NCBI RefSeq assembly: GCF_041276405.1
Contig: NZ_JBGGGT010000001.1
Span: 1,285,501-1,349,500 of the forward strand
Direction of reading: 5' to 3'
Source of the DNA: Microvirga sp. TS319
GTDB lineage: Bacteria; Pseudomonadota; Alphaproteobacteria; Rhizobiales; Beijerinckiaceae
DNA: 64,000 nt
Positions within the stretch are counted from its first letter, which is position 1; each line of letters opens with the position of its first letter. The position numbers and the translations under genes were made by a program. The notes under the pieces are model-generated. The model worked only from the letters and a program-made list of their open reading frames with translations. It did not search any database and had not been told where the DNA came from. Shown piece after piece: positions 24,986 through 33,365 of the stretch.

Positions 24986-25475
24986 AATGCTACAAGCCCA
25001 TGGCCTCGATGCCGGACCGACCCAACGGCCTGTTCTGGCGGGCGCCATGGCCGGCGTGATCGCCGCTGCTCCGGCCCTCGCACTCCTCGCCGGGTTCCGG
25101 GCGTTGGACGCGCCCGCACGAGCAGCCGGCATACTGGCTGGAACAGCCGCCCTCACCTATGCCGGTCTGATGCTCGTTGGAGGCATCCTGTACGGTTGGC
25201 TGTTCCAGCGGGCGGCCAATGACGTACGGGGCGGCTGGCTCTTTGGCCTGGCATATGGCTTCGTGCTCTGGATGCTCGGTCCGATCCCGATGCTGCAATG
25301 GCTGCCGGACCAGCCCATCCTGCGCGGCTACCCCGCAGCCGGACTGCTGTTGGCCCAGTTGCTTTGGGGCCTCACATTGGGGCTGGTGTTCCCACCGGTG
25401 CACCGCCGCCTCCATGGGCGGTTGCAGGGTACGAAGCCAATCAAATTCTCAACTCAAACGCATATTCTCAAATGA
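24978..25475 (+). CDS. Four-helix integral membrane protein, unknown function
   Basis: 165 aa with about four hydrophobic helices (PVLAGAMAGVIAAAPALALL, AGILAGTAALTYAGLMLVGG, WLFGLAYGFVLWMLG, LLLAQLLWGLTLGLVF). The ATG lies eight bases inside the end of the preceding fusion gene, so translation is probably coupled. The helix pattern and length resemble the N-terminal membrane part of that fusion protein, which suggests they are paralogous or form one complex. I do not recognise a named family. Confidence 0.6.
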   Translation: MLRMLQAHGLDAGPTQRPVLAGAMAGVIAAAPALALLAGFRALDAPARAAGILAGTAALTYAGLMLVGGILYGWLFQRAANDVRGGWLFGLAYGFVLWMLGPIPMLQWLPDQPILRGYPAAGLLLAQLLWGLTLGLVFPPVHRRLHGRLQGTKPIKFSTQTHILK

Positions 25476-26005
25476 TCTGCTCAACGGCAGAGCCTCATGC
25501 GCAAATGTGGGTACCGGTTTTACGGAGAAAGGGGCTCAAAAACCGAGACGTACAGCATCGGATGTGGGTTCGATGTCACGTCCGATGCTGTAAGTGCTTG
25601 GAAACTCTCACACCACCGTCTCACACCAAGATGCCAGTGGACACCCAGAGCAGCGTGCGCAGAAGAGGAGACCGGTTCTTCGCGAAGAACGGTACTACAT
25701 CGAAGAGATCGAGGAAGCATTCAGAGCCCGTCAGAATGCTTGCTCGAAGTCTTCAGGGCATCATGAAGTTCAGCATCGCTCTCGCCCTGTCCGCCGCCAC
25801 CCAGCACCAACCAAGCGACAACAGACAATCTCAGCCGAATGAAGACAACACCAATGGCGCGCAATTGGTTCCGGCGTCGGCCATGATCCTCCGGCATGGG
25901 AGGCTTGGCCGCGATGCATGTAGCTTGGCTGTTAAAATTCTGGTCGGATGGAGCCTGCGCAGCTCGATGAAGCTGTGCTGATAACGAAAACAGAGGGACG
26001 ACATC
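25476..26005. other. Non-coding gap with a palindromic repeat
   Basis: Apart from the repeat at 25489-25592, no supported gene is visible. The last 60 bp precede the amidohydrolase start and contain CAGAGGGACGACATC, which may provide its ribosome binding site. Confidence 0.5.
25489..25592. repeat. Dispersed palindromic repeat copy
   Basis: It contains ACCGGTTTTACGGAG and CAGCATCGGATGTGGGTTCG, paired with CACGTCCGATGCTG. The second module closely matches 42850-42893. It lies shortly after the membrane-protein gene. Confidence 0.6.
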
Positions 26006-27616
26006 ATGAACCGAACCATGCTGCCCGGCTTGGCCTTGACCGCGCTTTTGGCCACATATGCACCCGTCTTAGCCCAAAGCGCAGATCAGAGCGCCGTCAT
26101 AGCGGAGCGCATCGCAGAACTCAAGAAGCGCGCGATCGAGGGCGTGGACGCCCGCGCCAAACTGGCTCAGGAGATGAACGATTCGATCTTCAGCTTTGGC
26201 GAGCTTGCGTTCCAAGAGTTCGAGACTTCCAAGTATATCACGGCCATTCTCGAAAAGAATGGCTTCACCATCGAGCGGAACGTCGCCGGGCTACCGACCG
26301 GATGGGTGGCAAAGTGGGGATCGGGCGGCCCCGTGATCGCGCTCGGCAGCGACATCGACTGTTTGCCGAAGGCGTCTCAGAAACCAGGCGTCGCGTACCA
26401 TGCCCCCCTGGTCGAAGGAGCCCCCGGACACGGCGAAGGACACAACTCGGGCCAGGCGCTGAACGTCGTGGCGGCGCTTGCCATGAAGGAGATCATGGAG
26501 CGCGAGAAGATCCCTGGAACGATCATGCTCTGGCCCGGCGTTGCCGAGGAACTCGTTGCGGGCAAGGCCTATATGGTCCGCGATGGAGTGTTCAACGGGG
26601 TTGATGCCGTCCTCTTCACGCATGTCGGCAACAACCTCCAGACCGCGTGGGGCCAGCCCAATGGCACAGGCCTTGTCTCCGTCGAATATTCGTTCAAGGG
26701 CGAAGCGGCGCACTCCGCGGCGGCTCCGTGGCGCGGCCGCAGCGCGCTCGACGGCGTCGAACTCATGAACATCGGCTGGAACATGCGCCGCGAGCACCTC
26801 CGGCCCGAGCAGCGCTCCCACTATGTCATTACGGACGGTGGCGACCAGCCCAATGTCGTCCCTCCGGAAGCCTCGGTCTGGTACTTCATCCGCGAGCAGG
26901 ACTTCGAGAATATCCGCAAGAACTTCGAGATCGCCAACACCATCTCGGAGGCCGCCGCGAAGATGACGGACACCACGGTCACGCGGCGGATCATCGGAAC
27001 TGCGGCCCCACGTCACTTCAATAAGCCTATTGCCGAGGCGGCTTACACCAATATCCAGCAGGTCGGATTGCCTCAATGGACGGAGGACGAGCAGGCCTTC
27101 GCCAAGGCGGTGCAGCGCACCGTCAAAGGCAAGGAGGAAGGGCTTGCGACCGAGCTGAAGAAATTCGAGCCTCCCGTGGAGAAGCCTGAAAGCGGCGGCT
27201 CCGACGATATCGGCGACATCTCGTGGACCGTGCCGACCATCACGTTGAACTACCCGTCGAACATTCCCAATCTGCCAGGCCACCACTGGTCGAATGCCAT
27301 GTCGATGGCGACACCTATTGCGCATAAGGGCGTTGTTGCGGGAGCGAAGGTGATCGCGATGACCACCGTCGACCTTCTGATGAAGCCGGACTTGCTGGCG
27401 CAGGCCAAGGAGTACTTCACCAAGGATCAGCAGAAGGGCCAGACATACGTCCCGATGATCACGGCCGAGGACAAGCCCCAGGTGCACATCAATGCCGATA
27501 TCATGGCGCAATATCGGCCCGAGATGAAGAAGTACTATTACGATCCTTCCAAGTACCCGACCTATCTCGATCAGTTAGGCATCAAGTTCCCTGTTCTGGA
27601 GAAGCCGAAGAACTGA
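26006..27616 (+). CDS. Exported M20-family amidohydrolase, AbgB-like
   Basis: 536 aa with a signal peptide ending in APVLAQ (about residue 24). The M20/AbgB core shows metal-site segments: GSDIDCLPK, GHGEGHNSG, GVAEELVAGKAYM and LFTHVG. The usual catalytic-site cysteine of the related HACGHD motif is Glu here (GHGEGH). AbgB-type enzymes hydrolyse aminobenzoyl-glutamate or similar amide-linked amino acids; cytoplasmic location is usual, so export is notable. The late segment GHHWSNAMSMATPIAHKG is typical. It appears monocistronic, with repeat-bearing DNA before it and a strong hairpin after it. Confidence 0.85.
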   Translation: MNRTMLPGLALTALLATYAPVLAQSADQSAVIAERIAELKKRAIEGVDARAKLAQEMNDSIFSFGELAFQEFETSKYITAILEKNGFTIERNVAGLPTGWVAKWGSGGPVIALGSDIDCLPKASQKPGVAYHAPLVEGAPGHGEGHNSGQALNVVAALAMKEIMEREKIPGTIMLWPGVAEELVAGKAYMVRDGVFNGVDAVLFTHVGNNLQTAWGQPNGTGLVSVEYSFKGEAAHSAAAPWRGRSALDGVELMNIGWNMRREHLRPEQRSHYVITDGGDQPNVVPPEASVWYFIREQDFENIRKNFEIANTISEAAAKMTDTTVTRRIIGTAAPRHFNKPIAEAAYTNIQQVGLPQWTEDEQAFAKAVQRTVKGKEEGLATELKKFEPPVEKPESGGSDDIGDISWTVPTITLNYPSNIPNLPGHHWSNAMSMATPIAHKGVVAGAKVIAMTTVDLLMKPDLLAQAKEYFTKDQQKGQTYVPMITAEDKPQVHINADIMAQYRPEMKKYYYDPSKYPTYLDQLGIKFPVLEKPKN

Positions 27617-27663
27617 GATTGGCAACCGTGCGTACCCCATTCACGCGGGAGAACGACGCAATC

Positions 27664-27689
27664 GGCGGCGGTCTTTTGAGACCGCCGCC
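27664..27689 (+). terminator. Strong hairpin after the amidohydrolase gene
   Basis: Arms GGCGGCGGTCT and AGACCGCCGCC (11 bp, perfect) enclose TTTG. It lies 48 bp after the stop codon and before the convergent DUF1289 gene. No T tract follows, so it could act in both directions or rely on Rho. Confidence 0.55.
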
Positions 27690-27762
27690 ACTCATAAGAC
27701 GAAAAGCGACATCGTGTTGGCATGGCGTCCGATGTCGGTCTTCCATCCTGTGGGGATGAAGT

Positions 27763-27969
27763 CTAGCCGTCCGGCCGGACCTGTTTCACCCGCCGGGGCA
27801 GCTCGCGCAGGAGGGCCGTACGCCGATACGGCGTCAGTTTCCGCCATTCCCGGATCTCGGAGATCGTCCGCCCGCAGCCGAGGCACCAGCCGGTCCGCCC
27901 ATCGAACTCGCATACAGAAATACAAGGGTTGTCTTTCTTCACGGCCTCAACCTGATCTGCGGCAAACAT
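27763..27969 (-). CDS. DUF1289 family protein
   Basis: 68 aa from the ATG at 27969 (a TTG at 27981 is also possible). It carries the compact four-cysteine DUF1289 signature: NPCISVCEFDGRTGWCLGCG, followed by RTISEIREWRKLTPYRR. The cysteines may bind iron-sulfur or zinc; function is unknown. It diverges from the RcnR-like gene. The only spacer contains the likely RcnR operator, so it may be under the same metal control. Confidence 0.85.
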   Translation of the reverse strand: MFAADQVEAVKKDNPCISVCEFDGRTGWCLGCGRTISEIREWRKLTPYRRTALLRELPRRVKQVRPDG

Positions 27970-27983
27970 TGCGCTCGACAAGC

Positions 27984-28000
27984 ATAGGGTAGCCCCCTAT
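27984..28000. promoter_or_regulatory. Likely RcnR/CsoR-family operator
   Basis: ATAGGG and CCCTAT form an inverted repeat around TAGCC, i.e. a G/C tract flanked by AT-rich arms, typical of CsoR/RcnR sites. It lies 30 bp before the RcnR-like start and in the only gap to the divergent DUF1289 gene, so it could repress both. Confidence 0.55.
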
Positions 28001-28029
28001 ATGATACAAGCCGTTGACGAGGAGGTCGC

Positions 28030-28308
28030 ATGTCCCACACGATCAAGGAAAAGACGAAGCTTCTCGCTCGGGTCCGCCGGATCAAAGGCCAGGTTGAGGC
28101 CATCGAGCGCGCCTTGGACGCCGAACTCGGCTGCGCCGACGTGCTTATGCTGGTCGCCTCGGTGCGCGGGGCCGTGAACGGCCTGACCGTCGAGCTGATG
28201 GAGGACCACATCCGCAACCACGTGGTCGATCCGGCCCATGAACCGGACCCGGAGCGCGCCAAGGGCGCGGCCGAACTCATCGACGTGGTCCGCACCTACC
28301 TGAAGTGA
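28030..28308 (+). CDS. rcnR: Nickel/cobalt-responsive repressor, RcnR-like
   Basis: 92 aa, all-helical. It has all four RcnR metal-site residues in register: His3, Cys35, His60 and His64. His64 separates it from formaldehyde-sensing FrmR. The RRIKGQVEAIERAL segment is the conserved DNA-contact helix region of the family. It should repress the downstream efflux gene in the absence of Ni(II) or Co(II). GAGGAGG lies just before the ATG. The operator-like inverted repeat is 30 bp upstream, which suggests autoregulation. Confidence 0.9.
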   Translation: MSHTIKEKTKLLARVRRIKGQVEAIERALDAELGCADVLMLVASVRGAVNGLTVELMEDHIRNHVVDPAHEPDPERAKGAAELIDVVRTYLK

Positions 28309-28367
28309 ACCCGCTTTGTAGCGGCTCGCGTCCCTGATGGGCGCCCGTCCGTGCGTTTGGAAAACTG

Positions 28368-29480
28368 ATGCCCGATATTGCTCAACTTCTTCAGTCCGGC
28401 GGCAACGGCTGGCTATATCTGCCCTTTGCCGTTCTGCTCGGCGCCCTGCACGGGCTCGAACCCGGTCACTCCAAGACCATGATGGCCGCCTATATCGTGG
28501 CGATCCGCGGCACCATCGGACAGGCCGTGCTGCTGGGCGTCTGTGCCGCCCTCTCGCACTCGCTGATCGTCTGGGTCGTCGCCATGGCCGGCCTGTCGCT
28601 CGGCCGCGACATCCTGAACACGCATTTCGAGGCATGGCTGCTGATCGCCTCGGGCATGATCATCATTGGCATCGCCGCCTGGATGGTCTGGCGTACGGGC
28701 CAGACCCTCGGCTGGTTCCGGCGGCATTATCATGGCCATCATCGCCATGATGAGGTCCGGATCATCGATACCGGGCATGGGATCGTCGAGCTCTCGATCT
28801 TCGAGGACGGCGTGCCGCCGCGCTGGCGGCTGCGCACTGTCAGTGGCAACCCATGGGAGGCCAAGGACGTGCTGGTCGAGACCGACCGCAGCGACGGTTC
28901 CGGCGAGCGTTTTAGCTTTGTCGAACGGGACGGATACCTCGAGTCCGCAGGTGAGATCCCCGAGCCGCACGCGTTCACGGCCCGGGTGCGGCTGTCACAT
29001 GGGGATCATGCCCACACCTACGTGGTCGCATTCTCGGAGCATGATCATGATCACCGCCATGACCATGCCCATTTGGACGAGGATGCGCATGAGCGCGAGC
29101 ACGCCGAGCAGATCGCTCGCCAGCTCGCGACCAATGGCGGCAACGTCACCACGGGTCAGATCGCGCTGTTCGGCATCACCGGTGGCCTGATCCCCTGCCC
29201 GGCCTCGATCACCGTGCTGCTGATCTGCCTCCAGCTCGGCCAGTTCACGCTCGGCGCCGCTACGGTGGCCGCCTTCAGCCTCGGCCTGGCGATCACTATG
29301 GTGTCCATCGGCGTTGCCGCCGCCTGGGGTGTGCAGCGTGCCTCGAAGCGGATCAACGTCTCCGACCGCCTGCTGCGACGCCTCCCCCTAGCCTCGGCCG
29401 GCCTCGTCGGTGTCCTCGGTGCGATCATGCTGGTGCAAGGCTTCGTCGACCTCGCTGCCCCCGCAACGACGCTATCGTAG
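28368..29480 (+). CDS. rcnA: Nickel/cobalt efflux protein, RcnA-like, with an extended loop
   Basis: 370 aa. The N-terminal membrane part has the diagnostic GLEPGHSKTMMAAYIVAIRG. The C-terminal part has GLIPCPASITVLL and three further helices. Between them (about residues 125-240) lies a histidine-rich loop (HYHGHHRHD and HDHDHRHDHAH) into which a roughly 95-residue soluble segment is inserted (IIDTGHGIVELSIFEDGVPP onward). Typical E. coli RcnA has only a short His-rich loop. It follows the RcnR-like gene by 59 bp on the same strand. It should export Ni and Co from the cytoplasm; the insert may be a metal-handling domain. Confidence 0.9.
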   Translation: MPDIAQLLQSGGNGWLYLPFAVLLGALHGLEPGHSKTMMAAYIVAIRGTIGQAVLLGVCAALSHSLIVWVVAMAGLSLGRDILNTHFEAWLLIASGMIIIGIAAWMVWRTGQTLGWFRRHYHGHHRHDEVRIIDTGHGIVELSIFEDGVPPRWRLRTVSGNPWEAKDVLVETDRSDGSGERFSFVERDGYLESAGEIPEPHAFTARVRLSHGDHAHTYVVAFSEHDHDHRHDHAHLDEDAHEREHAEQIARQLATNGGNVTTGQIALFGITGGLIPCPASITVLLICLQLGQFTLGAATVAAFSLGLAITMVSIGVAAAWGVQRASKRINVSDRLLRRLPLASAGLVGVLGAIMLVQGFVDLAAPATTLS

Positions 29481-29530
29481 GGGCATCCTATGGAGAGAAT
29501 CGCTCGACCGAATGAAGTGGCAGAGACCGC

Positions 29531-29926
29531 ATGAACAACGGCAGCTTGATCGACCGGGCCAAGCAGTGGGCGAGATCCATCAAGCGTGACGTGGTCGCGC
29601 TTTGGATCGCCGCCCGCGACCCGCGGGTGCCTTGGTATGCGAAGGCCGCAGCAGCAGCTGTGGCAGCCTATGCCCTCTCTCCGATCGATCTCATTCCGGA
29701 TTTCGTCCCGGTATTGGGCTACCTCGACGATCTCCTTCTCGTGCCTTTGGGGATCGTGCTTGCCGTCAAGCTCGTCCCGACTGACCTGATGGCGGAGTTC
29801 AGGGCCACGGCGTCTGCCCGGGAAGGGCGGCCTATGAGCCGGGTGGGAGCAGCGGCGATCATCGCGCTGTGGGCGCTTAGCCTAGCGGCTCTGGTTTGGG
29901 TATTCTGGCCCACCCTACCCGCGTGA
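29531..29926 (+). CDS. DUF1232 (YkvA-like) membrane protein
   Basis: 131 aa. The core YALSPIDLIPDFVPVLGYLD is the DUF1232 signature. One hydrophobic segment precedes the signature and another follows it, and a final membrane helix (VGAAAIIALWALSLAALVWV) ends the protein. Function is unknown. It lies 50 bp after the RcnA-like gene on the same strand and may be co-transcribed with it. The preceding 20 bases have no strong ribosome binding site. Confidence 0.85.
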   Translation: MNNGSLIDRAKQWARSIKRDVVALWIAARDPRVPWYAKAAAAAVAAYALSPIDLIPDFVPVLGYLDDLLLVPLGIVLAVKLVPTDLMAEFRATASAREGRPMSRVGAAAIIALWALSLAALVWVFWPTLPA

Positions 29927-30101
29927 AATCTTCGTCTCGTTCGGCCGATCCCAGGGAGCCACCATCCTGGCATATAGACTCACACCTTCCGCCCTGCCCC
30001 AGGCAGGCGGACCGCGTTGGCTGCGAGAATTGTCGGTCATCCTACTGTCACGCTTCATGTCCTAGCAACCCACTACTCTGTTCAAACGAGAAGTGACCCC
30101 A

Positions 30102-30689
30102 ATGAAGCAATGGATCGCCGCCGGCCTCCTGGCCCTTTCCGTCTCGCCGGCCCTCGCCCAGTCCAACGTTCTCGCGTTCAAGCAGCCGTCGTCGCTGCCT
30201 GAGGAACTCAACATGGTGGTTGAGATCCCGGCCGGCAGCTCGATCAAGTACGAAACCGATGCGGATACGGGCTTCCTGTTCGTCGACCGCTTCCAATCCA
30301 TGCCGGTGGCCTATCCGGCGAACTACGGTTCGATCACCAGGACGAAAGGTGAGGACGGCGATGCGCTGGATGTGATCGTGTACACCCGGCAGCCGGTGCA
30401 GGGCGGAGCCCTCATCCGGGTCCGGCCGATCGGCGTGATGAAGATGATCGATGGCGGCGAGGTCGACGACAAGATCGTCGCGGTACCGGTCTCGAAGATC
30501 GATCCCACCTATGATGCGGTCCAGAAGATCGAGGACCTGCCGGCGATCGAACGCGACCGGCTCCTCGCCTTCTTCCGGGTCTACAAGCAACTGCCCGATG
30601 GCCGTAAGGCGGTAGAGGTCAAGGGCTTCGATACGGCTGAAGTCGCAAAGGCCCTGATCAAGAAGGCTGCAGAGCAGTACGGGAAATAG
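30102..30689 (+). CDS. ppa: Family I inorganic pyrophosphatase with an export signal
   Basis: 195 aa. The first 19-20 residues are a clear signal peptide (MKQWIAAGLLALSVSPALAQ). The mature protein is a family I pyrophosphatase, with EIPAGSSIKYE, the RFQSMPVAYPANYGS substrate region and the metal-binding EDGDALDVIV. The usual D-x-D-P-x-D proline is Ala. Family I enzymes are normally cytoplasmic, so export is unusual and suggests periplasmic PPi or polyphosphate scavenging. A GTG start nine bases upstream is also possible. The gene converges with the phn cluster; a repeat lies between them. Confidence 0.85.
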   Translation: MKQWIAAGLLALSVSPALAQSNVLAFKQPSSLPEELNMVVEIPAGSSIKYETDADTGFLFVDRFQSMPVAYPANYGSITRTKGEDGDALDVIVYTRQPVQGGALIRVRPIGVMKMIDGGEVDDKIVAVPVSKIDPTYDAVQKIEDLPAIERDRLLAFFRVYKQLPDGRKAVEVKGFDTAEVAKALIKKAAEQYGK

Positions 30690-30717
30690 CTATCCTTCCA
30701 GCCAACGGCAATCCTCC

Positions 30718-30860
30718 GGCTGGAGCATCGGACGTGAAAAGTGGAATCTACTTTTGGGATTTCCTCCGATGCTCCCTTCCTGGAAAAAGCGCATCGCTCT
30801 TGCGGAAAACCGAGTCCACATTTCGCTGACGCGGCCCACCGGGTCCGCATGATGCACTAG
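30718..30860. repeat. Dispersed palindromic repeat copy, composite
   Basis: It starts GGAGCATCGGACGTGAAAAG, with the inverse CCTCCGATGCTCC at 30765. It ends with CGCGGCCCACCGGGTCCGCA followed by TGATGCACTA, which in reverse reads TAGTGCATCATGCGGACCC, matching the edge at 13827. It lies between the convergent pyrophosphatase and phnN genes. Confidence 0.65.
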
Positions 30861-30960
30861 ACCGCCGGGAGATGGCGGGCGAAAGGGCGCTGCCTTCAGG
30901 GTATCGCAGTCATCCTCCCGGGACCCCGGGCCGCTCAGGAGACGCAATCCAAGCCCGCCA

Positions 30961-31539
30961 TCACGCCGGCAGACCAAAAGTATCTCCTCCTGAACCGAGG
31001 ACTTCGATAAAGCGGTTCTTTGCGACATCGATTGGGCCGGAATTGTCGATCCGCACGTAACTGCATGCCGCCGCAGGTACGTGGAAATCGACCGACCGGA
31101 CGATGCGCCCGCTCGCTTCATCGGCACTCTCCCGACCACGCGCGATGATCCGCTCGGCCAGGATTTCCGGCCGAGCCGTAATCTCGACGACAGCAATCCG
31201 ACCGAACGTTTTCACTGCCTCATCCAGAATCCCACGGGATATATTGGCGACGACGGTATTGCCTCGAACGACTGCATCGAGTGCCGATTGAGGCAGGCCA
31301 TAGAAAAGACCGTGAGCCCCCCAACTCAAGCAGAACATGCCGGCGACACGTCCTGCCTCGAACGCTTCGGGCGTCATCGTATCATGATCTTCCGTGGTGC
31401 CGTCCGAAATACGGGTAATGACCCTGCGGACGAAGATGATCCCAGGCTGATGGCGCACCGCTTCCGCAACGGCCCTGATGAGCGTATCCTTGCCGGCTCC
31501 GCTGGGGCCGACGATCGCAACGAACATTCCTTTACGCAA
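30961..31539 (-). CDS. phnN: Ribose 1,5-bisphosphate phosphokinase
   Basis: 192 aa. A Walker A motif near the N-terminus (VAIVGPSGAGKDTL) starts a guanylate-kinase-like fold, followed by RRVITR and the PhnN-type LSWGAHGLFYGLP segment. It phosphorylates ribose 1,5-bisphosphate, made by the C-P lyase pathway, to PRPP. It overlaps the end of phnM by eight bases and is the last gene of the phn transcript. Confidence 0.93.
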   Translation of the reverse strand: MRKGMFVAIVGPSGAGKDTLIRAVAEAVRHQPGIIFVRRVITRISDGTTEDHDTMTPEAFEAGRVAGMFCLSWGAHGLFYGLPQSALDAVVRGNTVVANISRGILDEAVKTFGRIAVVEITARPEILAERIIARGRESADEASGRIVRSVDFHVPAAACSYVRIDNSGPIDVAKNRFIEVLGSGGDTFGLPA

Positions 31540-32671
31540 CGCGGACCCCTTCCCGCCAGACGGAGCAAACCCGGGGCGGCCGACCGTTCACGGCCTGAAC
31601 GCGCACGAGATCGGCACGCCGCCCAATTTCGATACGGCCGCGATCGGACAGTCCTGCGGCATCGGCCGGGTTCGCTGAGATCAGGCGTATCGCGTCAGGC
31701 AGGGTGATATCGGCTCGCTCGGCCAGGAGAAATGCGGCCTGGACGAGACTGAACGGCACATAATCCGAGGACAGAATATCCAGCGCCCCGGCGCGCAGCA
31801 GGTCAATGGCTGAAACATTGCCCGAGTGAGAGCCGCCCCGCACGACATTCGGCGCGCCCATGAGCACATGCAGCCCCGCATCGCGTGACAGCGTTGCGGC
31901 CTCAATCGTGGTCGGGAATTCCGCCAGGGCGACTCCCAGCGAGACGCTCTCTTCCACATGGGCCCGCGTCGCATCATCATGAGACGCTATCGAAATGCCG
32001 CTCGTGCGGCAGCGATCGGCCAGGAGTCGGCGGTTGCGTTCGGAGTTTGCAGCCGATTCCGCGATGCGTCGCTCACTATAGGCAGCAAATTCACTATCGG
32101 TGAGTTTCTTCTTGCCCTGATAATAGACGCGATAGGCTTCCAGGCTGACGAATTGCCTCTGACCGGGCGCGTGATCCATCAACGAGGCGAGACGCACCCG
32201 CTCGTTTCCCCGAAGTTCGTCGAAATGTTCCACCACGTCGGCGACCGAAACCTCGCACCGCAAGTGGATGAAGTGCTCTGAACGCAGGCGCCCGTCGGTA
32301 CTCGCCGACGCGATGGCGCCCGCCATAGCCGACATCTCCTGCGCACCGAACTCGGTATCGCCCTCAAGGCCGACCCGCAATGCATCGAAAACGGTGGTTA
32401 TGCCGGAGGTTGCGATTTGCGCGTCATGCGCCTGGAGTGCCGCGTCCATGTTCCAGCGCACCTTCGGGCGAGGCTGCAAATGGGTCTCAAGGTGATCGGT
32501 GTGCAACTCGACACAACCCGGGATCAATACATCACCGGCAAAATCCTCGCCGGCCCTGGAGTTCCCGCGCGAGATATCGGTTATATGCCCGTCCCGGATC
32601 TTAAGGGTGCCCTCAACGATCTCGTCGGCGAGCACGATGCGTGCATTGGTGAATATGATTTCTGAGGTCAT
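31532..32671 (-). CDS. phnM: Phosphonate metabolism triphosphate hydrolase
   Basis: 379 aa, amidohydrolase fold. The metal-site motif ELHTDHLETHLQPRP and later SHDDAT, MGAPNVVRGGSHSGN and SSDYVPFSL match PhnM, which removes pyrophosphate from the ribose-1-phosphonate triphosphate intermediate. The ATG at 32671 (MTSEIIFTNARIV) fits the family length; the open frame continues upstream into the DUF1045 gene without similarity. It begins five bases after the DUF1045 stop and overlaps phnN. Confidence 0.93.
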   Translation of the reverse strand: MTSEIIFTNARIVLADEIVEGTLKIRDGHITDISRGNSRAGEDFAGDVLIPGCVELHTDHLETHLQPRPKVRWNMDAALQAHDAQIATSGITTVFDALRVGLEGDTEFGAQEMSAMAGAIASASTDGRLRSEHFIHLRCEVSVADVVEHFDELRGNERVRLASLMDHAPGQRQFVSLEAYRVYYQGKKKLTDSEFAAYSERRIAESAANSERNRRLLADRCRTSGISIASHDDATRAHVEESVSLGVALAEFPTTIEAATLSRDAGLHVLMGAPNVVRGGSHSGNVSAIDLLRAGALDILSSDYVPFSLVQAAFLLAERADITLPDAIRLISANPADAAGLSDRGRIEIGRRADLVRVQAVNGRPPRVCSVWREGVRVA

Positions 32672-32675
32672 GGCC

Positions 32676-33365
32676 CTAGGCATAGGATGGCATGCCGCCT
32701 TGCAGCGGATGGCGTGAATGGATATGGAATGGATCGCCCGGCTCCGGCTCAACAAAGAGCGCAAGCGCGTCAATGACAACGGAGGTGTTGAGTGCGGGAC
32801 TGAACTGGGAGTGCAGCAGCGCCTCGACCTGGGCTGCCTCATCCTCAGCCAGAATCGCATTGGTCAGTGTCATGTGAAAGCGGAAGTCCTGCCCCACATA
32901 CGGATAGCCCCAGCGCGCCAGGTTCGCTTGCTGGCGCTCCGACAGATTGTGTGAATTGCGCCGAGCCACCTCCTGCCTGCTCAGCGGGGCACGGAACGGT
33001 TCAAAGGCAGTCCGAACTGCCTCCTCCAATTGCAGCAATTCTGGAAGCACCGTCTGAACCGTGAGCGCAAAGAAGCGGTTGAGCCGCGTAACAGTGAGCT
33101 TTCCGAGAGAGAAAGCCTGTATCCTCTGCGAGAATGCAGCCAGTTCGCGGTCGAGATCGTGGAGCGTCATGCCATCGGCGAGCCGAAATGGAGCCTTCAA
33201 CGTCGCATGAAATCCATAGCGTGCTGGATCGGACACGAGGAGGTCGACTTTCGGATTCGGATCACGCACGATGCGATTCTCGAATGCGTCGCGCCCGAGC
33301 CACGTGGCTGCCCGCACGGTCAGCGGATCGCTCTTGGCCGGAGTGAAGTAGATTGCCGCCCGCAT
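32676..33365 (-). CDS. DUF1045 phosphonate-operon protein (2H phosphoesterase fold)
   Basis: 229 aa. Two HxT motifs, FHATLKAPF and FHMTLTNAI, mark a 2H-type phosphoesterase. Proteins of this family occur in rhizobial phn operons, where they may act on cyclic ribose phosphates in place of PhnP; no phnP gene is visible here. The start abuts the end of phnE and the stop precedes phnM by a few bases, so it is part of the operon. The exact reaction in this organism is inference. Confidence 0.85.
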   Translation of the reverse strand: MRAAIYFTPAKSDPLTVRAATWLGRDAFENRIVRDPNPKVDLLVSDPARYGFHATLKAPFRLADGMTLHDLDRELAAFSQRIQAFSLGKLTVTRLNRFFALTVQTVLPELLQLEEAVRTAFEPFRAPLSRQEVARRNSHNLSERQQANLARWGYPYVGQDFRFHMTLTNAILAEDEAAQVEALLHSQFSPALNTSVVIDALALFVEPEPGDPFHIHSRHPLQGGMPSYA

